This document shows, one piece after another, positions 18,568-29,698 of a stretch of DNA of 64,000 nt. The DNA comes from Symbiodinium natans (taxonomy: Eukaryota > Sar > Dinophyceae > Suessiales > Symbiodiniaceae). Position 1 is the stretch's first letter; each line of letters starts with the position of its first letter. The stretch lies in assembly GCA_905221605.1 (NCBI GenBank), contig CAJNDS010000683.1:1-64000 (forward strand). Direction: 5' to 3'. Position numbers and translations under genes: made by a program. The notes beneath the pieces were generated by a model. That model had not been told where the DNA came from. It searched no databases and saw only the letters and a list, made by a program, of their open reading frames with translations.

Positions 18568-19060
18568 CTAAATGTATGACTGCCCTGTAGGTACCCACGA
18601 GCTGCCAAGCAAAACAGTGGGCATGGCCGTATCTCGAAAGCGGACTCTCAGGCGCCAACTGGCAACCAGCTCATCAAGTGGATCCACCTGGTCAGTTCCA
18701 AATGATCCCATCTGAGAAGCCAGAACTTGTGGGGGGGCTGCAAAGGGACCCGAACTTGTAGAACGAACCACCTGCTCCGTTGGGCTTAAGATGAAGGTTG
18801 TTCCACGGCGATCCTTTAAGATTAGGAATTCCATGCCAAGAAAGGCATCATAGCGACGCTTAGAACAACCCTTCAAACCCTCCAAAAGGCATAAACCCGT
18901 TAGTTCGAGGAAACATGGGTTGAGCCTGCAAATCGAAAGTCCCCTCCACGCGCTTGAAAAGTCGCTCGATCACGCCATCTCCTTCCTCTGGGGCGAGCCT
19001 GAGAAGTGCGGATTGGTGACTATTCAAAAAACCTTCACTGCCGCATAGCATTGCTAGCCC
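18568..19060 (-). CDS. unrecognised two-exon candidate
   Basis: One minus-strand frame (to about 18862) contains NSHQSALLRLAPEEGDG, VIERLFKRVEGTFDL and MFPRTNGFMPFGG. A second, overlapping by a few codons (from 18885 down to 18568), reads RRYDAFLGMEFLILKDRRGT, TFILSPTEQVVRSTSSG and DPLDELVASWRLRVRF before a stop. Both have even, natural composition. The frame switch needs an intron or frameshift near 18870. The second frame begins with TTG, so it is not an independent start. The function is unknown. Confidence 0.4.
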
Positions 19061-19349
19061 TAAAAGGGGGAAGTGTTGAGTGGCCCAGAGTCTCCAGCTT
19101 GCTAGAGACCAGAGAGAGGGCATGTTTGCGCAGGAAGTGTGCACCCACGACATCCATTCAAACACCATCGAGATCATCGAGATGAAAGACGAGCGTTTAC
19201 ACTCAGAATTAACACACAAAAACACTGCAAAATCTAGATAAGGCCATAGGATGACGCAAGGGATACCGCTTAAGAAAAGAGGATCATGTGCTCTGGACAT
19301 TGCAGCAACACTGCGCATCGCAGAAGAGCGCACGAGAACAAGCACACAA

Positions 19350-21280
19350 AGCCGCGACTGAACTGGAAGACCTCCAAGGCAAAATCAGCATTACCAACAG
19401 AAAGACTGCGACACGACAGTGAGGAAAGGTGGGCTCAATTTCAAGACGAGGACGGATTGTCACGAAACTGAACGACGATCTAAACTTTCCGCATGACAGA
19501 AACACGAAGTAAGTGGCCGTCCAAACATGTGAACTACACTGGCATAAGGAACTGACGACAGTAAAGATCAGAAGAGAAACCAAAAATAGCGACCGTTGAA
19601 CACGTGAACCGTGTTCGCTTCGCTCAGATGGCCTAGATTCCAACAAGGATTCTTGCCGAGATGGTGCCCCCCGCCAAAAGTCGTGGTGCCTGCGTACAGT
19701 CACAGCTACACTGCCGAATCCCGAGCCAACGCCGCCAGAGACGAAGGAAATCTCCAAGGTCAACAAGGAGATTCGCGAACCCTCCCTCACCACACGTAAA
19801 CTCTCAAACTCTCAAACGCAAGACATCAGCCCTGAGATTCCGAAAGGCTCTGAGGCCCTGGCGCACGGTTGAAGTAAAGCAGCACGCCTCCCTCGCGCAG
19901 CAACCACAGCCTGTCTGAGATCTTCTGGAGCTTCCAGGAGACACAGCCCAAAGAGGCTCGGCTCCGGGGCCAGCACGCATTGTGCAGCCACTTCAGCTGT
20001 CGCCTCAAGCGCCACATGTCTCTGCATCCTAGCTGCAAAGCCACCGATTTCGCATGCTCAGCTCTGGTCTCGGCACTGACCTGCTCTCTCCAAAAGCAGG
20101 GCTCCACAGCGCTTTCAAGCTCTGCATCTACAGAGATCACAGAGATCGCACGGCCCCAAGAACTGAACCCCAACAAAACCCAACAAAACCCAACCCCAAC
20201 CCTAACAGATGCTCAGGGCGGAGAGAACCAGTGCCTTGGCAGTGGAGGCAGACCATCGCGACAGGCCACCAGGACAGGAGCCGCGCAGCAGGGCCTTGTC
20301 GTCCGTACCTCCAGGCAGAAGGCACCAGGGCTTGGTTTAGAGGTTAGGGGTTTAGGGTTTAGGGAGGGAGCTTGAGGGTTTGTTGAGTCGCTTAGAGGCT
20401 TTGAGGATGTAGGGTTGTTTAGGGTTTATGGTTTAGGGAGTTTGTGTTCTGCATGGTGTTGCGCTCACTGCTGCTCAGCCCCGAGCACGGAGGACCCAGA
20501 AGGATCTTGCTGTAGGGCGCCAACCTCTACCACAAGCTGAGTTTTCCCGAAGTCTATCCGGCATCTCAACGGTTTGCAGCCACACAGCCATATACAACTG
20601 CGGCATGGGCTTTTCAGCGGCGTTTGATGTCGTGCCCAAATCGACCGAGGTCAACACCTCAGCGAAGGCGGGCTATGAGCTTAAGGTGGACAGCGACTTG
20701 CTTTCAGGATGAACAAGAAGACCGAAAGACCTTAGTATTCACGTGCATATTCTTCATACTGACATTCATAGCAATAGTGTCGCTTCCCCCACGGGATGAG
20801 AGCCCCGCGACACGAGGGCCGTGCCCCGCCAGGCTGGCCTCCGATCATGGGAGACCCTGGGTCATGACCCACAACCCTATAAACCCCGCAACTGCCCCCG
20901 AAGCTTCGCGAACCCTCAACCCTAGAATCCCGAGCATGGACAGCATGACACACTCGACCGCCTTCGGATCGAAGAGCCGCCAAGGCAGCAGCAGTCGCCT
21001 GGCACTTGGACTCTTCGACGCAAAAAGGCACCCCCTTGAGCATGAAAAGCTTTTGAACTTTTGGGGCTTTCGGGTGTTTTTTGGATGTGTAGGCGTTACT
21101 GCATCGAGTGTGGGAGTCTTGGGCGGCTCAGCCATGAGATGGGTCTCGGTGGTTGAAGTCCCAATAGGGTTTAGGCTCTCAGCACTGAAGCGAGACAGCC
21201 AGGCAGCATTTGTTGCACGAGCGCAGCACGGGATTTCACCATCTTGAGAAAATCACAGTGTGTTGAAGTGCAAAGGAGCA
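19350..21280. other. gene-poor, with TTTAGGG-like tracts
   Basis: Contains C/A-rich words at 20160-20205 and TTTAGGG-like words at 20335-20440. Overlapping frames of up to 207 codons exist on both strands, but none has a motif or splice-consistent neighbour. Confidence 0.4.
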
Positions 21281-21282
21281 AC

Positions 21283-21870
21283 TCAGTCGAGACTGTCGAG
21301 CAGCAGCCAAGCAAGATCTTGGAAACCAGCCTCGTTGCAAACCAGGCGGCCTTGCAAGTTCTGCGGCCTGGAGCAGCCCAAACACCAGAGAGGCTTCATT
21401 TCAGCAGGATCTGAGCCCCAGCAATGCATGACCGCGTGGACATCGGGCCGAAAACAATGCCGCCGCCAGGGCAAACCTCCGCATTGGAGCAGAAAACACT
21501 CACCGACTGCCTCGGAATCAAGGGATGACATCTTGTTGTTTAGGGGGCCCGCGAAGTGGCACCAGTTGCGCAGGCATCCAGAACGTAATCACCCTCCTGA
21601 TCGGCAAGATTTTTCTGAAACAGCATGACCTCCATTGAGACCATTGAGCACCAAGAGACCCTTTCGAAGCGAGCCTCCACTTGCAAGGCCGCCGCAACGA
21701 TCAGTGAAGCACCCTGGGATATGCCAGAGGTTCTGCTGCAAGCAACGTAGAATGAACTGCCCTGTTTGGAGAATTCCTGACAAGACCATCGTGCTTCTCA
21801 ACCCGAGATGAAACCTCACAAACCCATCGGACAAAGACATCGTGCTGCTCTGGGCTGGCCCCTCGCTCAA
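21283..21870 (-). CDS. unrecognised exon candidates
   Basis: From 21870 down, a frame reads SLSDGFVRFHLGLRSTMV, SGILQTGQFILRCLQQNLW and LRKGLLVLNGLNGGHAVSEK. From 21531 down, another reads SLDSEAVGECFLLQCGGL, FRPDVHAVMHCWGSDPAEMK, LWCLGCSRPQNLQGRLVC and NEAGFQDLAWLLLDSLD. The CLGC and nearby Cys/His could bind metal, but this is only a guess. They may be successive exons of one gene. Confidence 0.3.
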
Positions 21871-22047
21871 GGCCTCTGTTAAGAATCTACATCGTCGTCA
21901 TTTCGAGCGACAGACAGCCAAGCCGTAAGCCCGAACCAGCACCCCTAAGCGGGGCCTCAGCTAGCAGAAAGGGCGACAGCTCCTCCCCTGGCGAGCAGGA
22001 TTCGAGCTGCGAGCTGGGTTAGAGGGGCTGGAGGTTCAAGCTTTGGG

Positions 22048-22348
22048 GTGGATAGGAGGATCTACATCAAAAGACTCAAGCCACCGCGGCTCAGCAGGCT
22101 TCATGCGCCTGGCGAGGCACCCAGGACCTCCACCTGGGCCACCATGGCTCGGATTTCCACTTTCTGTTCCAAAGCAGAGTCTTCTGGAGTTTTCGAGGTT
22201 CACATGTCAATTGGGAATCCATACCAACAAGGTACCTCCAATGGGGGGCCCGAATTTGGAACAACAGCCGCTTTTCATGTTGAAGCGGCCAGAACTCGTA
22301 AGAGAATGAGGTGAGTGCTTTCAGTGCTTTGAGGCAGTGAAGGTCCAA
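22048..22348. CDS. exon candidate, strand ambiguous
   Basis: On the plus strand an ATG at 22144 in the context CCACCATGG opens a frame reading MARISTFCSKAESSGVFEVH and SNGGPEFGTTAAFHVEAAR, ending at a textbook donor AG|GTGAGTGC near 22310. On the minus strand the same bases read SYEFWPLQHEKRLLFQIRAP and HWRYLVGMDSQLTCEPRK. Both look protein-like. The strand bias of the rest of the window favours minus; the start and donor context favours plus. Confidence 0.25.
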
Positions 22349-22349
22349 A

Positions 22350-24430
22350 ACTGCGGGTGAGCGGCTAGAGAGGCTAGGGGTTCAGTGCACAGTTCAGGGT
22401 TAGGAGTGTCAGGGTGCTTCCCGGTTGGGAATCTCAGGGCTCGTTGCCAGATGCTCACAGCAATGCTGAGGGCCAGACCTCGTGCCTCTCAGGGCCTGAG
22501 TTTCACTCGCCGAACCCAAGTTCGAATTGAAATCTCGGGGGCCTTGACATTGAATGTGTCTGGTCTCGTTAGAGTAAGAGACTCAAGAGACAAAAACGCG
22601 CTTAATAAAGGAATCTGACCTGTGAGCATGTGCATGCCTGCGCATGCCTACCTGCGAATATGGATGGGTTTCATGAACCAAAGACAACAGGGGAAAGAGG
22701 TTTGGCCAGCGTCAGCAAAACCGAAACTATGCTGTTCTCCGTGGCCGATGCCCAATGCTGAGCTCCACGCGTATCCGTTCAACGTAAACGTGCCGCTCCT
22801 CGCTGGCGTCCACGATTGGGAACCTCAACACTGACGGTGCTTCTAAACTCCGCCATCTAAACCCCCTAAACCTAGACACACAGAAACGAAAGCAAAACTC
22901 CACTCAGAAGAAGAACAACAACCAAACAAAACCTCTCCCCTTAAGGAGCCTTCTCTCAGGGAAGAAGCTCAGCCTTGCACTGACGATGAGGATCCTCCGG
23001 GAGAGCAAAGTCGAAGGCGCCGGGGATGCAGGTGGGCTGTAGGCCTGAACAAAGATTCATTTGTATCTATCTAGCTACTTATTTCAGACTCTGTTGTACA
23101 TAGTCGCTCTTGTATTATATCTATATTATGATGTCTAAAAAGGATGCCCAGGCGGCATGGAGTTTAAAGGCCCAGTTCAACGCTCCAAATTTCTTGACAT
23201 CCTTAAAAAAACATAAGAGGATATAAGAGGCTTCTTTGGAGTTTTACGTAAGGGCCTTGAGGAATTTGAAGAGTTTAAAGTTAAATGCGTATCCAACTTC
23301 GAGGCCCCAGTTAAATTTTGCATGTAAACAGGAACTTGGAGGCCAATGTAAAGGCTTAAAAGTCCTTAAAATCCTGACACCAAGAATAGCAGGCCCCATT
23401 TCAACTTTGATGACTGCAAGGATTCCATTGTGCTTTAGAATTCCAAACGTTTTTTAGACCCCTGAAACTCCTTAAACAAGATAGGAGGCACACGAAAAAT
23501 TTCAGGATGTTAAGCCACTCAAGGCCAATTTAAGTTTGTTGGATCACAAGTGGAGGCGACATGGAACTTAAAGATGCAGTTAAAGGCTCGAAATGCCTCC
23601 GCATCCTTGAACAAAAACATCGGAGGCACGTTTGAGCATAATGTACGGATGCTTAAGGAAGTTGAAGCTTTGAAAAGTTAAATAAGCAACAGTATCCATG
23701 AGAAATCCCTTAAGATGCTAAAAGCAAAATAGGAGGCCCATTCAAAAACTTTAAGCGCCTGAATCAGTTCAAAAGGCCCAGTGAAAGGCTTTAACTTCCT
23801 TAAGAGACTTTAAAAGAAATTAAGCCCCCCCTCCCCTCAACCCTAAACCTTAAACCGCAAACCCTAAACCCTAAACCTTTCACCCTTAACCTAACCCTAA
23901 CCACCCCACAGAGGGGAGGGTAGGGGGGACCCTAAACCCTAAACCTGAAACCCTAAACCCGAAACCCTACACCTTAAACCCGAAACCGGGAGGCTGAGGG
24001 GACCACGCCACAGAATGGGGGGGTGCAGCAGAGGTTTTGAGGGGCTTTAAAGCTACACACGGCTGCATCCAAACAACGAACTGCACTGTTAATCTACCAG
24101 AAGGGGGTGGGGGGTAGAGCTGGCTTAGGGCCACATGGGCTAAGCGGATCTCGTGCTGCTTGGGCTAGGACCGTTGAGGGTGGTCACTTGGGATCCTGGC
24201 CGTAGTCTTCGTGGATGATGGCCAGCTCTGCGGGAGGCACGAAGGGGTTCACGAAGCACAGGTGCTCATGATCCTGGGCGGCGCGCTTCGGACGTCGCAT
24301 GGGGATCTTGAGCTTGCACAAAGTTCTGTGCACGAAAGAAGTGGACTATCATCTAGTGCTTTCTAGCATTCTTCTAGCGGTTCCAGGCCGACAGATTTCG
24401 GACCGGTATGGAGCCCCTGAAACAGCACCC
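22350..24430. other. gene-poor, repeat-rich stretch
   Basis: From about 23150 to 23820 the sequence is A-rich with recurring words such as TTAAAGGC, AGGCCCA and CCTTAA. From 23830 to 23995 it turns into degenerate CCCTAAA repeats. No coding frame stands out. Confidence 0.5.
23830..23995. repeat. degenerate CCCTAAA telomere-like tract
   Basis: Many imperfect copies (AACCCTAAACC, AACCTTAAACC, GAAACCCTAAACC) are broken by a G-rich block at 23910-23930. The repeats have drifted more than the array at 3.65 kb. Confidence 0.7.
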
Positions 24431-24434
24431 CACA

Positions 24435-24842
24435 TCAGACACGAGAGGCTGGGAGCCAGTCAGAGCACGAACGTTGGTAACACAAATATAGCATACTATA
24501 GCGGATGTCGTACTTAGCTGTCGCCTGAGCTTCAGACTCGCTCCAACGCCACGGCAAGCTCGCTCCAGCGGTCGCCGAAGGTCCCTGCGTGAGCGGCATG
24601 CCAACCTCGAGCTCAAGTGAGCTCAAGGAGTCCGAAAACTCAAAGATGGCTCTTGAAATGCCTGGATGGTGTTCACCAGAGCTGAGTGCGGGGCCCTCCT
24701 CCTGCCGCAGAGCCATGAGCTCAGTCGCTCCATCTACATGCCTGACATTGCCTGAAGTAGCACTACCTAGCAATGTAGCACTTGTCATTTGCACTTGAGT
24801 TCCTGTACGGTTTGCGCTGAGACCGTGCGAGACTGTGTGCAT
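24435..24842 (-). CDS. possible downstream exon of the acidic-protein gene
   Basis: A minus-strand frame reads VDGATELMALRQEEGPALSS, GISRAIFEFSDSLSSLELEV and WSESEAQATAK. Composition is natural, and a likely acceptor (TCAG before GCATGTAGATGG) precedes it. It follows the Glu-rich frame on the same strand and may be a later exon of it. No domain is recognised. Confidence 0.3.
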   Translation of the reverse strand: MHTVSHGLSANRTGTQVQMTSATLLGSATSGNVRHVDGATELMALRQEEGPALSSGEHHPGISRAIFEFSDSLSSLELEVGMPLTQGPSATAGASLPWRWSESEAQATAKYDIRYSMLYLCYQRSCSDWLPASRV

Positions 24843-24956
24843 GTGGGAGTGTGGGCGTCGTGGGAGCCTGCAAGTCTTCAGGAAGGTACGCAGTCAACAC
24901 ACACAGCAGAGGAGTGTTTCAGACACTGTGCTGCGGTATTGCCAGCATAGTCTTTT

Positions 24957-25886
24957 TCACCCGGACTTTTTCGTCGCCGCAACGTGCAAGCCCTGGGACT
25001 CCTTAGACTCAGATTCTGCTTCTTCCTCTTCCTCTTCCTCCTCCTCCTCCTCTTCCTCTTCTTCCTCTTCCTCAACCGCCTCATCCGCCTCCAACGTGTC
25101 CGCTGAGTTCTCAGAGCTCTCGGAAGCTTCCTGTAACATTTCAAGCACATCTTGAATATCGTGCTCGTCCGCCTCAGACGCCGCTCGCTGCGGCATGTCA
25201 GGGGTTATGCTGGGCTTGGGCATGCTGGGCATGCTGGGCATGCTGGGCATGCTGGGCATGCTGCCGTGCCCGTGCTGATCTTGGGTTACAACGAGCTTCT
25301 CAACGAGCTTCTCAGCTTCAGATTCCGAGATTTCCGAGCTCGACTCGGCCGGTTCGGCCGGTCGCACGGAGGCGGCTAGCTGCTGAAGCTGGAGCAGCAT
25401 GTCCTCTTCCTTGTCAACAGGAGAGCTCTCTGTCTTGGATGCCTTGGACGGGCAGTCCAAAGTCACCGAGGCGGGCGTGTCTACTTCCACATCTAGGCTC
25501 ACGATGCCATGCAAATCGGCTGCAGCGTTGACAGCGTCCTTGGCGTCCTTGTCTTTGAAGGACATGGCGCGGTCCACCTGCACAGGCAGGTGCGGCAGGC
25601 TGCCGCTTGGAGCCGGGTCAGCGCGCCCGGCGTCCGAAAGAGCGGCAGGGACGGCGGCTCTCAAACGGCCTCGTGGGGCGGCGGGCAGCACCGACTTCCG
25701 CAGCAGACGGGAACCCCTCTCTGCCACATCTGCGTGTTTTGCGTGCGTGTCACTGAGGCAAAAGGTCGGAGCCAGGGTTGTTGGCAACGGCTCCCTTGAC
25801 CGCGGCTTTGCGCGGGTGACGGGGCGCCGCTGCGGCTCAGGTGAAACCTCCGAGTCCGGAATGACCTGCAAGCGGCGATCCTCCAT
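24957..25886 (-). CDS. acidic protein with SMP repeats and a poly-Glu run
   Basis: A single open frame of 309 codons counted from the first ATG (25886, MEDRRLQV). The same frame is open to 25907 but that codon is GTG, and an AG just upstream could be a splice acceptor. The N-terminal third is basic and Pro/Arg-rich. A middle part (VDKEEDMLLQLQQLAASV, SESEAEKLVEKLVVTQD) is helical. Next comes a short array of the tripeptide SMP, about five copies, then HDIQDVLEMLQEASESS, and then an almost unbroken run of about 20 glutamates near the C-terminus. No domain is recognised. The protein is probably largely disordered; acidic tracts of this kind occur in nuclear and chromatin proteins, but that is only a suggestion. 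Confidence 0.6.
   Translation of the reverse strand: MEDRRLQVIPDSEVSPEPQRRPVTRAKPRSREPLPTTLAPTFCLSDTHAKHADVAERGSRLLRKSVLPAAPRGRLRAAVPAALSDAGRADPAPSGSLPHLPVQVDRAMSFKDKDAKDAVNAAADLHGIVSLDVEVDTPASVTLDCPSKASKTESSPVDKEEDMLLQLQQLAASVRPAEPAESSSEISESEAEKLVEKLVVTQDQHGHGSMPSMPSMPSMPSMPKPSITPDMPQRAASEADEHDIQDVLEMLQEASESSENSADTLEADEAVEEEEEEEEEEEEEEEEEEAESESKESQGLHVAATKKSG
25018..25076. repeat. TCC/TTC (GAA/GAG) microsatellite coding poly-Glu
   Basis: An uninterrupted pyrimidine-rich trinucleotide run on the plus strand. On the minus strand it encodes the glutamate run of the acidic protein. Confidence 0.75.
25205..25264. repeat. CATGCTGGG 9-bp tandem repeat (SMP codons)
   Basis: The 9-mer is repeated about five times. 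On the minus strand it is read as Ser-Met-Pro within the acidic protein, so the repeat keeps the frame. Confidence 0.8.
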
Positions 25887-25999
25887 TCCGAAGCCTGAGG
25901 CGGCCACAGACTCGAGAGTTCAATGAGAGTTCAATGAAAGGAATGCAACTGCAAGAGTTGCATGTCATCCAAGCCCGTGCCTGAGGTGACAGAACGCAC

Positions 26000-27950
26000 C
26001 TCAGGAATGCCAGTCACAACGGCTCAGGGCTCAGGGTGTAGGACTGGTGTGTGCCTTTGGGCTTCGTAGGGATTACAGTAATTAGTAAGCTGGAAAATCC
26101 GAGTATTTGAGCTGCTGCTGCCCCTAATCCCCGTGTTTGCTCTGCGGTGGGTGGAGTTCGTCTTGGGCACCCCTTACATCTGAAAACCAAGGAGTCTAGG
26201 GAACCCCTGGTGCAAGATCGATCCCTTGCTACAACATCGATCTTGCTCTCCATTGGCGTCTGGCATCAGAATCCCTCTGTGCGCGTCGATGTGAGTCAAC
26301 CCTCCAAAACTTCATATTGACGCAGGACCCTTGAGATACAGGCAGTCCGAAATCTTGAAAACTCCGTCTCTGTGGCCAACACTGGAGAATCGCCAATGGC
26401 CTGGCGGCGGCAGGGTGAAACTAGGTGATGGGCCCCCTGACCTAAACTCCTGACCTGAAAGCATGCATTGTTGGGGTCAATACTAAAACGCGTGGCCGGC
26501 AGGGCAGTTACAGGCTTCAGGGTAAGGAACGGGCCAAGGCCAAGGGCAAAGCACGGAGACTGTGTGTTCCCTGGAAATTCCAAAAGGCGCATGTCATGGA
26601 TTTCCGCAAAAGCACGCATCCACTGTCACTTTCGGCTTGCGCGGGCCCTTGGCGTTGTGCCGAGTGTCGGATACTTGGGAGCAGGATTGGGCGAGGCCCT
26701 GCTACGCCTTCACTCCGCGAACGGTGCTCGATCCCAGGTTGAGGTGAGATGAGCCCGCTGGGACATGACCAACGAGCTGACCGGCCGGAGCTCAAGGACC
26801 CTTCTAGCGAGCCAGTGCTTCTGCTGCCGAAGGTCCCCAGGTTGGGCATCTGCGTGTCTTGGGAGTTGGAATTTCATATTATCGACTGCCCAAGGATGAC
26901 AGGTGGATGTGCTCAAGCTGCAAGACCCCAAGCGAAACCCGGACCCTCTCGAGATGTCACGGCCAAAGGCCCACCAACCTAACTTGAGGGCTTACTCATC
27001 TTCTTTGCGGACTAATGTAGGCCCACAGGCGGGAGGGCTCGGATGGCCATTTCGTAGGGGCTGGATTGACATCGGCAACTCCGACCCTGGCCTGTGCCTG
27101 CGCATTTAGGCTCCCCAAGCCTAACTCCCTCGTTCCCTTCAAAACAACAAGCAAAGCAAAACCACCCTGACCCGAAAAGTACCCTAAACCCTTAACCCTA
27201 AACCTTAAAACCTTAAACCCCGAACCAAGAACCCGAAAAGGGTATTCCCCCAAAACCCTCTTGGGCCGGGAGCGCCGAATCAAGCTCTGGGGGCAGCATT
27301 CCCCGGAAGCGCTTGGCGACCTTAGGGATTCATTTTGAGAGTAATTTGGGTGTAGGGCTTCGGTTTTAGGGTTTAGGGCTGAGAGCTTTCAGGAGTTGGG
27401 GGGCCTTGAGAATATCAGGTTCAGGGCTCAGAGTTTGAGGGCCTGGTTGAGGTTTTGGGGTTGAAGGATGTTGAAGGTGTGCGGAGCGATTTCAGGCTAT
27501 TGGGATTGAGTGCAGACCTCAACCACTCAGCAAGTTGCACTGAGGCGAACGAAATCCCACTCAACTGCCCCATCATGTGGATAACTCAGCCCAGCGCGGA
27601 CGTTGGCCGGCCTTGATGCAGGATGACCCAACCTCGCGTCGCTTGCGTGCTAAGGGCTCTCCATGCCTTCCTCAAAAAACCTTTGAATGGACTTTGCCAG
27701 GCTTGGTGAGCTTATTGGGGGGGAGTTGGAACTCTGGGGCTTGGGATTCAGGGGAAGACGGAAATTGCAGGGCTGAGATGCTTCCCATCCAAGGAACAGT
27801 GGCGGTTCCGGGTGCAGCCAGCCCGACGGGCCTCCAGACAGCGCCCGGTCGTCACGAGTGTCTACTCCGTTTTCGGGTTCAGGGTTTTGGGCGCAAGCAG
27901 AGAAGCCAGAGGAAGAGGAACAAGAAGCCATGCAGATGCACCTCGCTCAG
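26000..27950. other. no firm gene; telomere-like words at 27.18-27.39 kb
   Basis: CCCTAAA-like words occur at 27181-27240 and TTTAGGG-like words at 27362-27385. Minus-strand frames at 26517-26931 (for example RQQKHWLARRVLELRPVSSL) are weakly protein-like but overlap each other and cannot be assigned. Confidence 0.35.
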
Positions 27951-28039
27951 AGTGCTGTGTCGGTTAATCTTCCTCCCAGTAGCCGATCAGCTTGGATCAT
28001 TGCAAGTACACCGCACAAGCAAACTGGAGAAGAAAGAGG

Positions 28040-28230
28040 GTGCCGTCCTTTCAACCTCCGACAGTTCGTGCTGCAAGGCGCAAAGCTGGTCCCAGAAAGT
28101 CTGATGGCCTGCGCAAACCCCCAGCAAAATCCGCTCACCCGATGCTTGACTGATCCCTCCAAGTTTCAGGACGGCTGGACTTGGCTTTCTGCATCTCTCA
28201 CACGCTCGCGGCTCGCGGCAGATTCTATGC
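28040..28230 (-). CDS. two short coiled-coil exon candidates
   Basis: Near 28150-28228 the minus strand reads ESAASRERVRDAESQVQPS. Near 28048-28104 it reads HQTFWDQLCALQHELSEVE, followed by a GAG|GTTG donor-like site. Both have coiled-coil character and sit just downstream of the Gly-rich gene. They probably belong to the next gene in the array. No function is assigned. Confidence 0.3.
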
Positions 28231-28419
28231 GTTCAAATGCTCAAAAGTAACAAAAGCAAGGGAGCTATAGAACGTTCTGCCGCATAAGTGGCGACTGAAT
28301 TAGTCCGGAACGCACAGAGAGGTGCTTTATACTGAATCCCCGGCTCCGGGCGACCTAAATGCAGCCACGGGTGGCCTAGTAGTCGCAAGGCACAGGACTG
28401 CTGAGACAGCTCTTGTGGC

Positions 28420-29235
28420 TCAACAGATGCTGCCAAAATGATCTTCATGCAAAATCTCGAAGCTGCTCTGGCCCTGGTATTGGCGGCTCATGCTGATGAG
28501 CTGCTGCTCCTCGTAGCAGCCAAGCTTGTGCCCCCCTTTGAAGTGGCACTGGATCTCACAAACATCATCACAATGCTCGTGGGCACTCTGTGAGCCGTAC
28601 CTGTGATTGTAGTCTCCGGCAGCGTACAGCTGGGTCTTGCCATTTCTCGACCGCGAGCACATGCAGCACGTCTCCCCGGTAACACCGTGGCCCCAGCCAA
28701 AGTTGTTGCTAGGCCCCCACTGGCTGGAAGGAGGATTGTGGCCCCAGCCGCCACCGTTGTTGCCTCCTCCATTCCATCCACCATTGTTTCCTCCTCCGTT
28801 CCATCCACCGTTGTTGCCTCCACCATTGTGGCCTCCTCCATTCCATCCACCGTTGTTGCCTCCTCCGTTCCATCCACCGTTGTTGCCTCCTCCACCATTG
28901 TGGCCTCCTCCATTCCATCCACCGCTGTTGCCACCTCCATTCCACCCGCCGTTGTTGCCACCTCCGTTCCACCCGCCGTTGTTGCCACCTCCATTCCAGC
29001 CTCCATTCCAGCCGTTGGCCCAACCACCGCGGAGATTTGTCTTTGTGTTGTTGACTCCTGCTGGCGTCGGCAGCATCTTCTCAGTCAAAGGCGTGCTGCT
29101 GTTGCCAGTAGCTACGCTCGCATTGGAGGTAGCCTCAGCAGGCGGAGACTGGAGAGGCTTCGGGAGAAGCTCTGGCGTTTTGGGATCCTCGGCCCAGCAT
29201 ACGCCCAAAGCGGCAACCATGATCAGCCTCTGCAT
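28420..29235 (-). CDS. secreted Gly-Asn-Trp-rich protein with Cys-rich C-terminal domain
   Basis: A complete single-exon frame of 271 residues from ATG to TGA. It starts with a signal peptide (MQRLIMVAALGVCWA, likely cleaved after Ala15). Residues 16-68 are Pro/Ser/Thr-rich with several N-x-S/T sequons. Residues 70-165 consist of repeats of the type GGWNGGGNN with N/S/H variants. The last hundred residues form a different, compact-looking domain with eight cysteines (190, 191, 193, 222, 226, 230, 240, 271) and a HEHCDDVCEIQCHF segment. Gly/Trp/Asn-rich repeats are common in cell-wall, adhesive and extracellular-matrix proteins, so a thecal or extracellular role is plausible. No catalytic motif is seen and the tail matches no family I know. 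Confidence 0.75.
   Translation of the reverse strand: MQRLIMVAALGVCWAEDPKTPELLPKPLQSPPAEATSNASVATGNSSTPLTEKMLPTPAGVNNTKTNLRGGWANGWNGGWNGGGNNGGWNGGGNNGGWNGGGNSGGWNGGGHNGGGGNNGGWNGGGNNGGWNGGGHNGGGNNGGWNGGGNNGGWNGGGNNGGGWGHNPPSSQWGPSNNFGWGHGVTGETCCMCSRSRNGKTQLYAAGDYNHRYGSQSAHEHCDDVCEIQCHFKGGHKLGCYEEQQLISMSRQYQGQSSFEILHEDHFGSIC
28735..29020. repeat. in-frame minisatellite coding GGWNGGGNN
   Basis: A unit of about 27-30 bp close to CCTCCATTCCATCCACCGTTG recurs about ten times, preserving the minus-strand frame. Confidence 0.8.
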
Positions 29236-29488
29236 GGCGCTGAATAATCAGGGGGGGGAATCGGCTCGCTTCAAATGGGAAAATGCAGCTGCAAACGAGG
29301 ACCACGGAGGCGTGCACAAGATGCGCATCAGGCTGAGCGCTACTTCATCACAGCATCCACTTTTGTCCAAGCAACCATGCATCACCATCATCACGCTTCT
29401 CAGTCTTATTTGTATGACAAAGGACTACTGGGATTTATGACCATTCGACGACCATGACCAGCACGCCCTTCTGCCTTCAGCTTCGTCC

Positions 29489-29698
29489 TCAGATCGGCCC
29501 AGGCGCAGTGCCTCTCAGACTCAAAGAAGCCACAGAAACCCACACGGCCGTCGGCTCCACAAAAAGAAAAATAGCGACCTCGGAAGAATCAGAGCCAGTC
29601 TCTGCCCTGTGGTCCATGGTTGCATCCTTGGAGCAGCTGGCTCTCTCGTGGGAACCGAAGACAAGACTTGCAAACTGCCCCGGAGCCTCTTCAACCAC
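29489..29698 (-). CDS. weak exon candidate
   Basis: A minus-strand frame reads GQFASLVFGSHERASCSK, HRAETGSDSSEVAIFLFV and AVWVSVASLSLRG before a stop. Composition is plausible, but nothing else supports it. Confidence 0.2.
   Translation of the reverse strand: MVEEAPGQFASLVFGSHERASCSKDATMDHRAETGSDSSEVAIFLFVEPTAVWVSVASLSLRGTAPGPI

Noticed and set aside
28637-29440. 267-codon plus-strand frame rich in Pro/Leu/His
   Set aside because: Antisense read of the GGWNGG repeat; the minus-strand frame has a signal peptide, start and stop.
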